Notes: generated by a model from the sequence alone, not told the origin. Shown: positions 10,175 to 22,079, counted from the first letter of the stretch. The stretch is DNA of 64,000 nucleotides from Tigriopus japonicus (GCA_010645155.1 CM021321.1:5539199-5603198); one strand, 5' to 3'. Numbers and translations: made by a program.

Positions 10175-13100
10175 ATGTCTTTGTTTGTGGATAGGGTGAT
10201 TACTCCCAATGAGAGTGCCATCCAAGTTGGTATGGCATGGCATCCTCAATTTGGCCTCTTAGCTCTTGGAAGTTATTCAGAAGATCAAGGCGGAGTGATC
10301 ACAATTGTCGACCATGCCGGATTTGAGACCGAAACTGGACGGATTCCTCCTCATCCCACGGCCCAATCGAGTTGCTTGAGTTGGCATCCTCTAAAGAAGT
10401 TACTTGTCATTGGTTGGGACACTGGTGAACTTTACATTTACGTCAATTCTCAGTGCCTCAAAGTGGATGCTCTCCATAATGGTCCAATTCATTTGGCCAA
10501 ATGGAGCAGTCATGGATCCAGCTTGATTACGTCGGATAAGAATGGTTCCATTATTGGATGGAAATCAGATGGCAATGCGCACTTGGAAATGCTGTTTCAT
10601 CACGAGCTCAAGGATGAATTCACGGGTTTGGTGTTTTGCCCATCACAAGGTTTTGATCAAGATGGAAATGATGGGGGCATAGGATTGAGCCTCACTGGTT
10701 TGGCCAGAGCTGCTGTAGCCGGAGATGAAAAGGCCTTGGACCTCTTTTCTTCCTGGAGACTGGATGTTTCAAGACGTGCCCCAACCAAGCCCGTTGAAAA
10801 CTTGAACGCATACGCTGGATCTGGGAGTGGGATCATCTATTCCCTCAATGAAAATGGCAGTTGCATGGAAGTCCTCCAAGCTGACGGAGCCGTGAAAGAG
10901 CTCTTGGTCATGGATTCGATTCTCATTATCGTCACTGAAACAATGGTCATCGGTCAGTTTCAGATTGAAAAAGATGGCTCGGTCACGGAGCTCTCTCGGG
11001 TCAAACTTAGCTCGAGAATGAAAGAGAATCAAATATGTTGGGTGTCCTCGACTCAATTGGCCATCAGTAGTGGGGAGACAAGCTTGCGGGTGTGGAACCT
11101 CAAAAGTGACGAAAATTTTGTGGTCAGCTTTGAGCCAACCTCTAACGCTTCCGAATTTATCACATCGCTTGACTTTTGCCCATCAAAATCTATTCTTAGT
11201 GCTGGAACTAGCGCTGGTAATCTGATTATGTGGCAACTTCAAGCCAATCCGTTTGGAGTAGTCGAGACCAATTCTCGAATGCTCCCAATCACCCATATTG
11301 GCAATTCGATCCGTACCATCCAATGGGGAATGAGTGGCGGTGGGAAAGTGTTGGCCTTGAGCACAATTCGACAAGTGTTCTTTCTCAATGAACAAGACAG
11401 GGCCATGGCATTTTCGGGAGGAGTCTCGGCGGTTCAAATCTCACCCATGGAGGTTGCAGTCAATTTTCATAATGGCGAAGAACCGGGAAAACTTGCTTCT
11501 AGTCATCCGATTGAGAGAATGTACTTGACAGAGGCCCATATTGTGCTCTACGGTGGTGGAAGAATTTTCACGTATGAAATCCAAAAAGACATTAAACACA
11601 TGATGTCCGTAGGGAGTTTTAGCGTCTTTTGCGATGAAATTGCCGCACATGACCAAAGCATCTTTACTTTAGAGACAGATCGAGTCTTAGTGCGGAGTTT
11701 CCAGGGAACAATTAAGCAAACTCTTACCATGACTGAGGAAGAAGGCTCTGCAACCACTCTCAGCGTGTCTGGGAAATATCTTCTGGTGGGCACAATCAAT
11801 GCTGTGGTCAAAATTTGGGATTTAAGCAAACGGGAGGCTCGGCTTCATGCTCATCCAATCCAATTGCGAGAGAAGATCAACGATTTCACCCACATCACAG
11901 AAATCAAGTTGAGCTCTTCGGGAGCTTATTTAAGCGTTTTCAGCGCCAATAACCAACGTTCCACAGATTCCAAGTTGTTCGTGTTTGACATCGAAGGCAA
12001 CTCGGTAAGGCATTATAATTTCAACTCGGGACAGAACGACGCTGATGACATCAGTGTCCCACCAAATTCAGCCTCATCGTTTGATCGAGGATCAGTGATT
12101 TTGAATGGCTCGTTCGATAATCGAAACGAAGACTCTCATCCACCCGCTTTGGCCTTAAGAAATCAAGTGAAAGGCCGAGGGATTATTTCTCATGCCTGGG
12201 ATGAGCGTGAGGATCACTTTCTGGTTTGTCAAACTCGACCCTTATTGAGCGACAACGGCGAAGAGGATTCTGATAAATACGTGTCGCTCTTCTTTCACGA
12301 AGAGCATGGACTCATCGTTCATGACATTTTCGAAGCCGCCTCGCCCAAGTCCTCACAATTAGTGGGCGTGGATGTTCCCTTCGTGTACGTTTATAACGAT
12401 CATAACGTCCAAGATCTAGACAAACCAGAAAAAGGGAAAAACACCGTTAAAGCCAAAGATCCCAAACGACCAAGTGTGGATGCGAATGTAGTCCAGCAAG
12501 TCCTCTTGAAAGACTTTGAGGGCCTTGATGCCAGTGATAAGCCCACAAGGGACGCTGTAGTCAAGTTTTGCTTTAACCTGAGCATTGGAAATATGGACGA
12601 GGCATTCAGGGCCATCAAGGTCATCAACAACAAAAAAGTGTGGGGCAACCTCGCGAGGATGTGCGTCAAATCTCAAAGGTTGGATGTAGCCACCATTTGC
12701 TTGGGAAAGATGGAACATTCGATTGGAGCGCGAGCCATGCGAAAAATGATACAATCCAAGAAATCATCGGACGTCAAAGTAGCCACGCTTGCTATTTATC
12801 TAAATATGCCGGAAGAAGCAGAACGAATTTTGTTCAGTAGTGAGCAGTATGAGCTACTCAACAAGTTCTATCAAGACTCGGGAAAGTGGCAAAAGGCTTT
12901 GGAATTGGCGGACAACTACGACCGCATTCACCTGAGAAAGACTTATTACAACTATGCCAAACACTTGGAGAGTAAACATGACATTGATGGTGCGATTGTT
13001 TACTATGAAAAGTCAGGAACATCCAGGTTTGAGGTGCCTCGATTATTGTTCGAGGATTGGGCGGCCTTGGAGGCCTATGTTGATAAGAGCGATGATAAAG

Positions 13101-14605
13101 CGCTAAAGCGATGGTTGGCTCAATATTTGGAAAGCACAGGCGAAATGGAGATGGCCCTACAATTTTACGAATTGGCAGAGGACTACTTGTCTTTGGTGAG
13201 AGTGCATTGCTATTGCGAAAATTTAGAGAAGGCTTCGGAAATTGCCAACTCGAGCGGGGATCGAGCTGCTTGTTATCACTTGGCTCGACAATTTGAGAAC
13301 ATGGACGACATTCAATCCGCCATCCACTTCTTTACCAAAGCTCAGGCATATTCCAATGCTATTCGCATCTGCAAAGAGCAAGGCTATGATGATCACATCT
13401 GGAATTTGGCCTTATTGGCTTCACCTAATGAAAAGTTGGACGCTGCTAAGCACTTTGAGAAGTCCAATCGTCCCATGTATGATCGAGCGGTTATTCTGTA
13501 CGAAAAGGCGGGTTTCTTTGGGAAAGCCCTGGATTTGGCCATTCAAACAAATCAGCATAACACTCTACAAGGAATTACCAAAAATCTAAGTCAACATACA
13601 GATCCTTTACTGCTCTCCAAAGCAGCCAATTTCTTTTTAGAAAACAAGCAATACGACAAGGCAGTTGATCTATTTGTGGTTAGCCGCCAGGTTCAACAAG
13701 CCTTGGATCTTTGCCTTCAGTACAACATCAACATCACCAACGAAATGGCTGAAAAGTTGGCCCAAACCACTGAAGGAGGCGAGGCTGACCCACAGGTCCT
13801 CAACAAATTGGCAGAGGTCTGCTACCGTCAAGGCAATTATCATTTGGCGACAAAGAAGTGGACTCAGGCTGGTAATCGATTGCAAGCAATGAAGGCATTA
13901 CTCAAATCGGGTGACACAGAGAAGATAATCTACTTCGCAAACGTGTCCAGAGACCGGGATATCTATATTTTGGCCGGAAATTTCCTCCAAACTTTGGATT
14001 GGAGAAACAACGGGAATATCATGAAAAACATCATTGCCTTTTACCAAAAGAGCAAGGCCTATGATCTTCTGGGTTGGTTTTATCAAGCTTGTGCCGATGT
14101 CGAGATTGACGAGTATCAGAACTATGAAAAGGCCCTTGGAGCCCTTTCCGAATGTGTCAATAGCTTGCAGAAACACGGAAACGCCTTGGAATTGGCTGAT
14201 AAGACTGCGGCAGTTCTACGGAACATGGAGCTCATTCGGAAGTTTGTTGAATGTCAGCAAAATTATCCTGATCATCCGACTGAAGCCATGCAAGTTTGCC
14301 GAGGTCTTTTACAAGAGGCGAATATCAATGCTGCGGTTCGTAAAGGAGACATTTACGGATTCATGATCGAGCACTTTGCCAAGACCCAAGATTATCGTGG
14401 AGCACAACAAATGATTGAAGAGTTAAGACGGAGCATTCCTAATGTCAACTTGGCCTACTATGTCAATAGTGACGTTTTACTGACAATCGAAAAAGCCCTG
14501 GGCATATCGCTGTTGCCTGATTCGACAACAAGTAAAAGAACCAATGCAAATGATGATGAAGATGAGGATGTTGGTGCTTCGGTGGTCTCAGATAATTCTG
14601 ATTAA
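10175..14605 (+). CDS. IFT140: Intraflagellar transport protein 140
   Basis: A 1476-residue uninterrupted frame, close to the roughly 1460 residues of animal IFT140. The N-terminal part (about 1-640) is WD40-like beta-propeller sequence: ISWHP-like AWHPQFGLLALGSY, LSWHPLKKLLVIGWDTGELYI, LDFCPSKSILSAGTSAGNLI, GKYLLVGTINAVVKIWDLS. From about residue 740 the sequence is TPR-like alpha-solenoid (WGNLARMCVKSQRLDVATICLG, GDRAACYHLARQFE, CYRQGNYHLATKKWTQAG). It ends in an acidic DDEDED tail. IFT140 is a core subunit of the IFT-A complex, which drives retrograde transport and membrane-protein entry in cilia; in arthropods these are mainly sensory-neuron cilia. The ATG in CAAAATG is the first in frame; AATAAA lies 22 bases after the stop. 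The absence of introns is unusual for this gene. Confidence 0.95.
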   Translation: MSLFVDRVITPNESAIQVGMAWHPQFGLLALGSYSEDQGGVITIVDHAGFETETGRIPPHPTAQSSCLSWHPLKKLLVIGWDTGELYIYVNSQCLKVDALHNGPIHLAKWSSHGSSLITSDKNGSIIGWKSDGNAHLEMLFHHELKDEFTGLVFCPSQGFDQDGNDGGIGLSLTGLARAAVAGDEKALDLFSSWRLDVSRRAPTKPVENLNAYAGSGSGIIYSLNENGSCMEVLQADGAVKELLVMDSILIIVTETMVIGQFQIEKDGSVTELSRVKLSSRMKENQICWVSSTQLAISSGETSLRVWNLKSDENFVVSFEPTSNASEFITSLDFCPSKSILSAGTSAGNLIMWQLQANPFGVVETNSRMLPITHIGNSIRTIQWGMSGGGKVLALSTIRQVFFLNEQDRAMAFSGGVSAVQISPMEVAVNFHNGEEPGKLASSHPIERMYLTEAHIVLYGGGRIFTYEIQKDIKHMMSVGSFSVFCDEIAAHDQSIFTLETDRVLVRSFQGTIKQTLTMTEEEGSATTLSVSGKYLLVGTINAVVKIWDLSKREARLHAHPIQLREKINDFTHITEIKLSSSGAYLSVFSANNQRSTDSKLFVFDIEGNSVRHYNFNSGQNDADDISVPPNSASSFDRGSVILNGSFDNRNEDSHPPALALRNQVKGRGIISHAWDEREDHFLVCQTRPLLSDNGEEDSDKYVSLFFHEEHGLIVHDIFEAASPKSSQLVGVDVPFVYVYNDHNVQDLDKPEKGKNTVKAKDPKRPSVDANVVQQVLLKDFEGLDASDKPTRDAVVKFCFNLSIGNMDEAFRAIKVINNKKVWGNLARMCVKSQRLDVATICLGKMEHSIGARAMRKMIQSKKSSDVKVATLAIYLNMPEEAERILFSSEQYELLNKFYQDSGKWQKALELADNYDRIHLRKTYYNYAKHLESKHDIDGAIVYYEKSGTSRFEVPRLLFEDWAALEAYVDKSDDKALKRWLAQYLESTGEMEMALQFYELAEDYLSLVRVHCYCENLEKASEIANSSGDRAACYHLARQFENMDDIQSAIHFFTKAQAYSNAIRICKEQGYDDHIWNLALLASPNEKLDAAKHFEKSNRPMYDRAVILYEKAGFFGKALDLAIQTNQHNTLQGITKNLSQHTDPLLLSKAANFFLENKQYDKAVDLFVVSRQVQQALDLCLQYNINITNEMAEKLAQTTEGGEADPQVLNKLAEVCYRQGNYHLATKKWTQAGNRLQAMKALLKSGDTEKIIYFANVSRDRDIYILAGNFLQTLDWRNNGNIMKNIIAFYQKSKAYDLLGWFYQACADVEIDEYQNYEKALGALSECVNSLQKHGNALELADKTAAVLRNMELIRKFVECQQNYPDHPTEAMQVCRGLLQEANINAAVRKGDIYGFMIEHFAKTQDYRGAQQMIEELRRSIPNVNLAYYVNSDVLLTIEKALGISLLPDSTTSKRTNANDDEDEDVGASVVSDNSD

Positions 14606-14626
14606 TTCAATGCATGTTGCCGTGAG

Positions 14627-14632
14627 AATAAA
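14627..14632 (+). terminator. Poly(A) signal of IFT140
   Basis: AATAAA in GAGAATAAAAG, 22 bases after the IFT140 stop codon. Confidence 0.7.
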
Positions 14633-15477
14633 AGTAAAACTTAATTTGAAATAGTTATCGTTAAAACCTTAGAATTGTGTTTGTAACGAACCTTATACTG
14701 TATACTTGCTTGAGACTCTTTCCGTTGATCTGATTTGTATTAAGTTGACACCCAACTTAATCCACCTACAAGGTGGTTAATAAGTCTGGGACCACAGTTT
14801 TGGCATTGTAGATCATTTATTTCTAACAATTTAGCACTCATAGTTAGCCACAGCAAACACAAAACTGTTGTAATTTATTAAATTTTTCAGGTGCATTAAT
14901 AAACAAGCAGCAACCAGATGAAGGCTATGCATGAAAATTTTAGTGTTCAACTTAATACTACTGTGTTTCCAAGCCAAATGATGTTCTGTATATTACAAAT
15001 TAGAGTGAGCCTTCAGACGAGGGTCTATGTACTCATGTTCATTCACTTGAGAAGTGTCGCAACCTTGATGTCTTTAAAATTATCGGAGGAATACGGAGGA
15101 GTTCGATTTTAAATCCATGGATGGGTGCTAGACTTTGTTGTTTCACAAGGGTGAAACAACAAAGTCAGTCCAAACCGTAAAGAAAAAAATACAATCGGTG
15201 CGCCTCAAAAATTTAACCAAGTTTTGATAAATCATTTTCATGATTTCAACCATTATCAGCTTTAAAAACTAACTTAAGGTGTATTCCAGCCTTAACCCTC
15301 TGAGCCTCATAGGGAAGGATTTTAAGGGGCTATTATAATTTTGCAGAATATTTTTCTGTATCTGCCATGAGTCACCTGATTTAATATCAGGTTTTCAATT
15401 TTTTGTTGTATAGGAAAGGTAAAACATTAGAAGCGACCCATGAGAAAAGATGCAAATAGAAAGAGCTTTCAATTGGA
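14633..15477. other. Spacer between two convergent genes
   Basis: No exon supported. It contains one perfect 16-bp hairpin, listed separately. Confidence 0.4.
15131..15166. repeat. Perfect inverted repeat (hairpin)
   Basis: GACTTTGTTGTTTCAC, a 4-base spacer AAGG, then GTGAAACAACAAAGTC. All 16 stem positions pair. It lies in the spacer between IFT140 and the chitin deacetylase-like gene and no role is known. Confidence 0.9.
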
Positions 15478-15483
15478 TTTATT
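15478..15483 (-). terminator. Candidate poly(A) signal of the deacetylase-like gene
   Basis: TTTATT on plus (AATAAA on minus), about 425 bases past the stop at 15908. An unassigned open frame at 15494-15712 lies in between and would be 3' UTR on this reading. Confidence 0.4.
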
Positions 15484-15907
15484 GGCCACATCACTAATCA
15501 CACGAAAATGGTTTGATTGTTAGCATTCCTGTTGTAATGAGGGCCTTTTTTAGAACAGACCACCAGAAATCTTTGATGATATTTGCCACCGTATCACTAT
15601 TTTCTCGATGAGAAAGAAAGATCTTCTCTTTTCCAGGATCAAATGTTGCCATGAATATCATTGGTATCATATCAGTTTTGCTTGCTTGCACTTTGCGACT
15701 CGTACTGAACACTCCAAACCTTCATATTATTCATCAAACTCTAAAAAAGGTCGTCACAGTCTACCACGGTGACCACCAGTGTTGCTCATATGTGGCACAA
15801 TCAATTCATCATCTTTTGTTCTGCTGAATACCGATTTAATATGTAGAGGGTTGGAAGAGTCAGAAAACATCCACTCTTCATTTTGATCTCTTTCTGTGCG
15901 TGACCAT

Positions 15908-17694
15908 TCAATTTTCGTCCGAAATTCCGTCAAAATTCTCCTCCTCAACAGGCTTTAACCACGGGTAAATTTGAGGACAATCTCTGCATGTTTTCATGTA
16001 TCGCAAGGTCTCGACTCCATTGCTCTCGGTGTGGGAAAGTTCACATGAGTTTGGTGTGTTGCAACTCATTTCCCGCTTGGTTAGCAATGGTGGGCTTTGG
16101 TACGAGGTTTTGCTTCCTTGGTCCAAATTTTCATCGGTCAACCATAGGAGGAACTCGGTCCCCGTGACAAAGAAAATGTCGTCTTGAGTGCGGGCCCAAT
16201 CCACAAATTTGTGGAGCCCCTCCTCTTGGGACTCGGTTAGAAACCAATTCGTATGAAGTGAGAGGATATATGGTGAGCGGTTGTTCTGAAACAAAAAGAA
16301 AACTTGTCTTTTACAAGCAGCTCATTCTGTGCGTAGCCAACTCACATTAATGGCCTGGAACACAGATTAAACTCCTAAAAACCTACAGCAGTCCATTTGG
16401 ACACCGACCTTTTGAAAAGGGTTATCTAGAGTTTTATTTGCTTTTACAATCAAGAAACTCTTGATAGAATAAAGTGGATCAATCACATTAGAACCAAACT
16501 CCGACTTGGTGTAGCTGCTTTAAATACTAGAATGATAAAAAATTAACAACAAAGTCCATATCGACCGTAAACAAACCGTTCTGAACTCTTGCTACGTACC
16601 TCGTAATTTCGGAGAAAATCTTCTTTTAGCCACTCAAATACGCTGTTGGAGGATTGGTAATTAAACACACATTGGTCCACAAATGGACACTGGCCACCGG
16701 TGTCATCACTCACAAAATGACTGTTCAATGGAAGCTCCCAAAGGCCGGGGAACGATTTCGTTGGGCAAGATTTCACCCTGCACTCATGGGGAATTTTGTA
16801 GTCCAAAGTGTATGGCCAAACTGGGGTTTCCAAGGGTACCGTCGAGACCGAACTATCCCAGATAAAACCTTCTTCAATTAGGGCTTGGTATTGCTCATTG
16901 TAACCGGGTTTGAGGCGAGGAGCACGTACTCCTAAAATATCTTCGGGTGCTACATTCGAATACTTTATCAAAATATCGCGAAGACTTCCAAATTCGTTCC
17001 TCCAAACGGAAGCATTCGCCCTTTGTAAATTTCTCCCAGTGACCGACGACAAAGCGATTTCATGTCCCTCTGTATACAAACGTTCCACCATGTAATAATT
17101 GCAATACTCATTTTGAATAAAGAATGTGGCTTTGAGGCGTTTCTCCTCCTCTTGATCAGTGTTGTTCAACAAGGATTGGTAAAAGTGAAAGTTGTTGGTG
17201 TTTACCGCTCCGTCGATCATGAGCAAAATGAACTGAGGAATGGATTCTGGGTCCACCGGAGGCTCATCTCCATCCTTGGAGCAAAAGCAGTAGGGTAATT
17301 GACATTGCTCTGGATCGCATTTCGGAGCTTCCTCGATCTTTTCCTTCTCCTCATCCCTCTCAACGGCCTCAATGGGACCACACTCCGCCTCGTTCTCGTA
17401 AGTGCACTCTTTTTTCCTGTCATCCCAGCGAAGTCTAGCGGGACACAGGATTTTGGTGGGCACGTAAGTGTTGCAAATGTAAAATCGTCGACATTCGCAA
17501 GGGTCGGCAAAATTTCCATTGGGCTTGGGACATTCGAAAGGCGTCTCCGAACAATCGTCTCCGTCATCGTCTTTGTCAGACTGGCCAAGTACACTAGGCA
17601 ATAGAAAGATCACAAATAGTAGAACCACTTTGGAAGAACCAGATCGAAATCGAGCTTTGAAGCGGCCCTTTGGAATAATCATAATTGGAATCAT
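15908..17694 (-). CDS. Chitin deacetylase-like protein with CBM14 domain, probable pseudoenzyme
   Basis: Two exons: 17694-16600 (365 codons, donor GTACGT) and 16285-15908 (125 codons and stop, acceptor TTTCAG), phase 0, 490 residues. A basic N-terminus precedes a hydrophobic signal segment (about 22-38). Residues about 48-105 form a six-Cys peritrophin-A chitin-binding domain. A carbohydrate esterase 4 fold follows: LMIDGAVN (motif 1), HEIALSSVTG (motif 2), RAPRLKPGYN (motif 3), IWDSS (motif 4) and LHTNWF in exon 2 (motif 5). Active members have an Asp-Asp pair in motif 1 and HxxxH in motif 2. Here the second Asp is Gly162 and both His positions are Ser216 and Gly220, so metal binding should fail. 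CBM14 without an LDLa domain resembles insect CDA4/CDA5 groups. Likely secreted, acting in cuticle as a chitin binder. The ATG at 17694 is the first in frame. Confidence 0.9.
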
Positions 17695-19094
17695 GGTTGA
17701 GAAATCCGGCTTCAAATCCGAATCTTACTACAGAAAACTAGGATATGCTTCGAGTGCGGAAGACGAAGAAGCTGGCAAGAAAACACAGATTTATGTGTCC
17801 TATCCAGAATGAAGGGCAAAAAGAGACCCTGTAGGTCATTCTCAGGTTAAATCTTCGCAAAGAGGGCTCGGAGGAATCTGTATGCAGAGTCGGTAGAGCC
17901 ACCTGCCCAGATACGGCTTGCCCATCATGGTTTTGGGTGAGTCCATTTTGAGGTTCGAATCGTTCTGCTCAAAAAACCTAGTCCGTCAAAGAGCAATTCC
18001 AAGCCGAGTTACTAGTCTTTTGAAAAAAATATCCAAGAAATGGCGAAAGGAGATTGTTTCAGAAATAAAATTCAAATAAATTCAAAAAAAAATAGATTGA
18101 CGATTGAAATATGGTACATAAAAATTGGAACATTTTTTTTATGAGGGATTCATTCATTGGTGCCGCTTGAAAACATAAGGACCATCGCAAAAGCTGTGCT
18201 CCTAAACCGAAATATTGCTTGTTCACGACTTCTTCAGAAACTTCTGCATAACAGAACAAAACAACATATCACCAGGGCCATCAAATTTTGTTAAAAAATA
18301 TTGCACAAAAATGTTTCATTTTTTGTAATCATTTGGAGAAATAATGTAACGAAATCGGATTTTTGGTAGATTTACTGACACTTTTCTTATTAATTGCGGT
18401 AGAAACTGACCTTTCCTATACTCCCATCATCTGCATGCCTTACTTCATAGCTTGGAATAACTGAAAAACGAAATACATGCATATTGTTAAACCTGAAATA
18501 AATCCTCTTTGCGTCTTTTCTTACTTTGAAGTTGTCATCCATCCTATTTCCATTCATTCTGAAGGGAACGAGCAATTTCCTCAATTTTATTTAAATGTTC
18601 CCACATTTATAATTTTAGACAAAAATCGCAGATTTTTGTAATTACATTATAAATCATAATTTACAAGTATCTGGTAGCCCAAAACTTTGTTGCAACTATG
18701 AAATATAATGTTGACTTGTTGCCTAACTTTGATTTTGACTGACAAACTAACCTTTTTAGAAAATTTTTTTTAGCAGAACAAGCAATTGTCCACATTTTTT
18801 TGTAAAAAAAATCCCCATTTTTGTAATTTTGGACAAAAATGGAAGATTTTGGTAATCACATTATCTGATGGCCCTGCATATCATTTACTTCTGTAGCTCG
18901 GAATTTGTTTAAAAAGTGAATAAGGGTATGGTCAAAATTCGGCAAAACATTGCAGCATAGATAGGGTGATGCTGAAATGTTTCAATGGACTGATCAATGG
19001 ACTATCAGTTCTGAGTTTGCTGTAGATAATAGGTCTGTAACTATAATTGAAAATTATATGATCATTTTACGCCATTACACGGAACTCTCGCATT

Positions 19095-19330
19095 TGGTTA
19101 GATCCGGCACATCAACCAATGGTTTAGTGTCAATGAAACGTTCATTATCGAATAGCTTATTGTCTTAGATTTTCTCATGAATATGAGTTTAGTCCATATC
19201 CAAATAAGGGGCTTAATTCTTGTAATGTTTGCAAATAAATGATGATCGAGTCGAGTCCTCCTCCCAAGAAAGCGCACTTAAAAACTTTTCTTAACAATAA
19301 AATCGGGCGCGTGTTAACTTGAATGGTTGA
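19095..19330. repeat. Unclassified dispersed repeat, copy 1
   Basis: Aligns by eye with 47868-48110: shared blocks include GAATAGCTTATT versus CAAATAGCTTATT, a TTCAATTCCTGTA-like segment, ATGATCGAGTCG versus GTGATCAGGTCG, and CCTCCCAAGAAAGCGCA versus GCCTCCCAAGACAGCGCA. The class is unknown; no terminal repeats were found. Confidence 0.55.
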
Positions 19331-20451
19331 AGATCCACTTGAAACTGTCCATAAAGAACTACATGGCGCATTTTCTGACTGTGATCTTGCACTAAAATCA
19401 CGGATTATTTTATATACACGTGCCTCAATTCCTACCTTATTTGGAACGTAAACTTCCCAACCTCAACTACAGGGAGCGACACTTAAAATCGGACAGAGGT
19501 TTGATAAAGGCCAGCAATGCCCCCCAAATCCAGCTCATAGGCCAATCACTTATTATTTTAAGGGAATTGAGGACTCTAACTGTTTCAGCAAGAAAAAAGG
19601 CAACCAAGAAAGACGCTCGTAAAAAGATCTTGACATTGTTCAGGCAAGGCTTGTCTGTGAGGACCATAGATTCAAGGCTTCTTGAAGCGAAATCAACCAG
19701 ATCTTAATCCAAGAACTTTTCTATTTAGGCCATTCTGGAGAAGAAGGGGGGGAGTAAAGGTTCAAAATGTGGGTTCCTAGGTTGCATGGACTAAAATTCC
19801 AGCAGAGCAGGTGCGGATCATTTGCTCATGTTTGTAGAGTTCTCAAAAGGCATGAGACCTAATCTCCAAGTGAAATATGACAGCACTGCCAACTCAAAAT
19901 CTATCATTATAACTACTGATTAAAATCCAACTTGATTTAGATTTAGTTCGAGTGTTGACATATTGGACCTTGTTGAGGTCTTTAGTTAAAAGGTTTAGTA
20001 CAACCTGCCTTTTTGAATAGCAATTAGTTTGCTCCCAACTCAAAACCCATTAGTAATCAGAGTTTATCCAGAAAATACAATCTGAGCCACCCATAGAGAT
20101 CATGGATCAAACTACTGTCGCCATGGTCTCACTGTCTAGCCATCTAGAGGTTGGTCTGTGACTAAAATGCACTAGTGCAGGATTGAAAACGGGACTACCC
20201 GGATTATTCCGAATTCCGGCAGTACAAATTAAGGATTTATCCACCCGAATTGATTAGACTTCATCGGTTAAGACGGATCAATTTCAAGATGATCAAATAG
20301 TATAACCAGAGCAACCGAAAATATTTAATTTTGAAGGCCAAACGGTAGAATATTACCCTGGTAAAACATCCGATTAATTAAGAAAATATTAAATTTGCAT
20401 CAAAATATTTCAGATCGAGAATATTTTTGTGAAAAAAAACAGCACTTTTTT

Positions 20452-20496
20452 NNNNNNNNNNNNNNNNNNNNNNNNNNNNNNNNNNNNNNNNNNNNN
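20452..20496. other. Assembly gap of 45 N
   Basis: Run of N. Both flanks carry the same AAACAGCACTTTTTT sequence, so the gap may be an unmerged overlap. Confidence 0.98.
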
Positions 20497-22079
20497 AAAC
20501 AGCACTTTTTTCAAAAAAAAAAAATCCAGTTTTTTTAAATGAAAGTTGGCAATGATGGTACCGTAAGTTAGAAATACTGCGTTGTGAAAAATTCATACCA
20601 AATAATGGAAATCGGTTCTCCTTGAAAGTCCTTATTTGTAGTGCTTTTAATTAAATTTTTCCTGCCCAAGATTTGATAAAATATTCAACCCGAAGATTCC
20701 ATCATCTTCTTTTTGGCAGGACCCTTTGATATGACGCTGGAATAAATAGACGAAATATTAGGAAAAAAGTTAGTGATGTTTAAAGACAACTTTTTGGGTC
20801 TTACTCTTAGATTGTGGGACAAGCTTTTAAATTGCATAACTGTCAAGTTCTAAAATCGTCTTTGTCAATTCTCAACAAGTCTCTCAAAGAATAAAAGTTA
20901 TTTCAGCAAGAAGAAATTGAATAATAAAACAAAGCTCTTGTTTAATCGTGTAAATCTTTATATGAAATATTATTGTTGCACATTTCCTATCTTAACTCAA
21001 GAATACATCGATACTTGGTCCATCAGTCTTTTGAAATATATTTCGCAAAAAAGTTCTTTCAGGAGAAATTTCAAAAAATTATACGAAAAATGTATTTAAG
21101 AAACAAAAAAGCACAATTGGGATTTTATTCCATTGATCGATCTGTCAACATATTAATCGAGTAATCAATTAAGTAATCAATAAAATAATGAAAATGGTAC
21201 CGATTATCTTCATGTTATAGGGCCAATTAGTCGTGAAATATCAAATATATATCCTACAAATTTGATAGCACAAAGATTATACTTACATCTCCAATAGCTG
21301 GAATTTGAACTTGGTAGGTAGAAAAAAGGAAATGGAATAACTGTTTTTTGCAAAATCAGCCAAAAATCTTTTTTTAAATCTTAAGGCGATAAAGTTTTAT
21401 ATTTTTTGTCTTTGCCATATGACGATGTTATTCACAATCAAAAAAGGAAAAAAAATACAATCAAATTAAAAGCAAATCGTTTGAAGACAAAATGATGAGC
21501 TATTGGTGTCCTTCTTTGAATTCGATTTTCACAAAATTTGAACTTTCGAGAACATTTGTAGGCTATGCGTGGAAAGATAATTAAGGCCTAGAACATAATT
21601 AACGAGTCCTGTCCTTCTGAGGTTTCGTCTTCGATTTTGAAAACCTTACGAATATATGCATTTGGCGAGGAACGTCATGCTGCCAACTTTCAGGACTCGG
21701 CCAGCCTGCCCAACTCGAACGGGCTGATCAAAGATCCACTCTCAAAGCGAGGGGCCGCTTTGCGACTGCCATTTCAGGGTCGCCAACACGGTATTCCACT
21801 AAGGCAAAGATCGTCATTGAATTAATGCCTGGCAGCCTTGAGCAAAGTTTCGTGAAACACCTTAGCCACCGATGAAACTCGCGAATCAACCTCATTCATC
21901 ATCGATTTTTCAATGACCTGAAGACTTGAAACGACGCTCTGACAAGTAGATTGTTCTCGGTCATGAGCAGCCCTGGGAAGACATCACAAAGATTTGGGTA
22001 TGGATGGATGGAAGGTGTACTGGCTGGGCGGTGAGTGACTCGTACACTCATACACTCGTCGTTTTCTTCTCCTTGTTTG

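Larger units (their letters stand above)
17695..22039. other. Gene-free stretch containing an assembly gap
   Basis: AT-rich, with no exon that I can support. It holds a copy of a dispersed repeat (19095-19330) and a 45-base gap (20452-20496). Open frames such as 19420-19707 are not recognised and lack splice or homology support. Confidence 0.4.

Noticed and set aside
15494..15712. 72-codon frame on minus after the deacetylase-like gene
   Set aside because: Lies between the deacetylase stop and its candidate poly(A) signal; no family recognised and no ATG-linked conserved motif. Could be 3' UTR.
19420..19707. 95-codon open frame, lysine-rich
   Set aside because: No recognisable motif, no splice context, AT-rich surroundings and an opposing frame of similar length.
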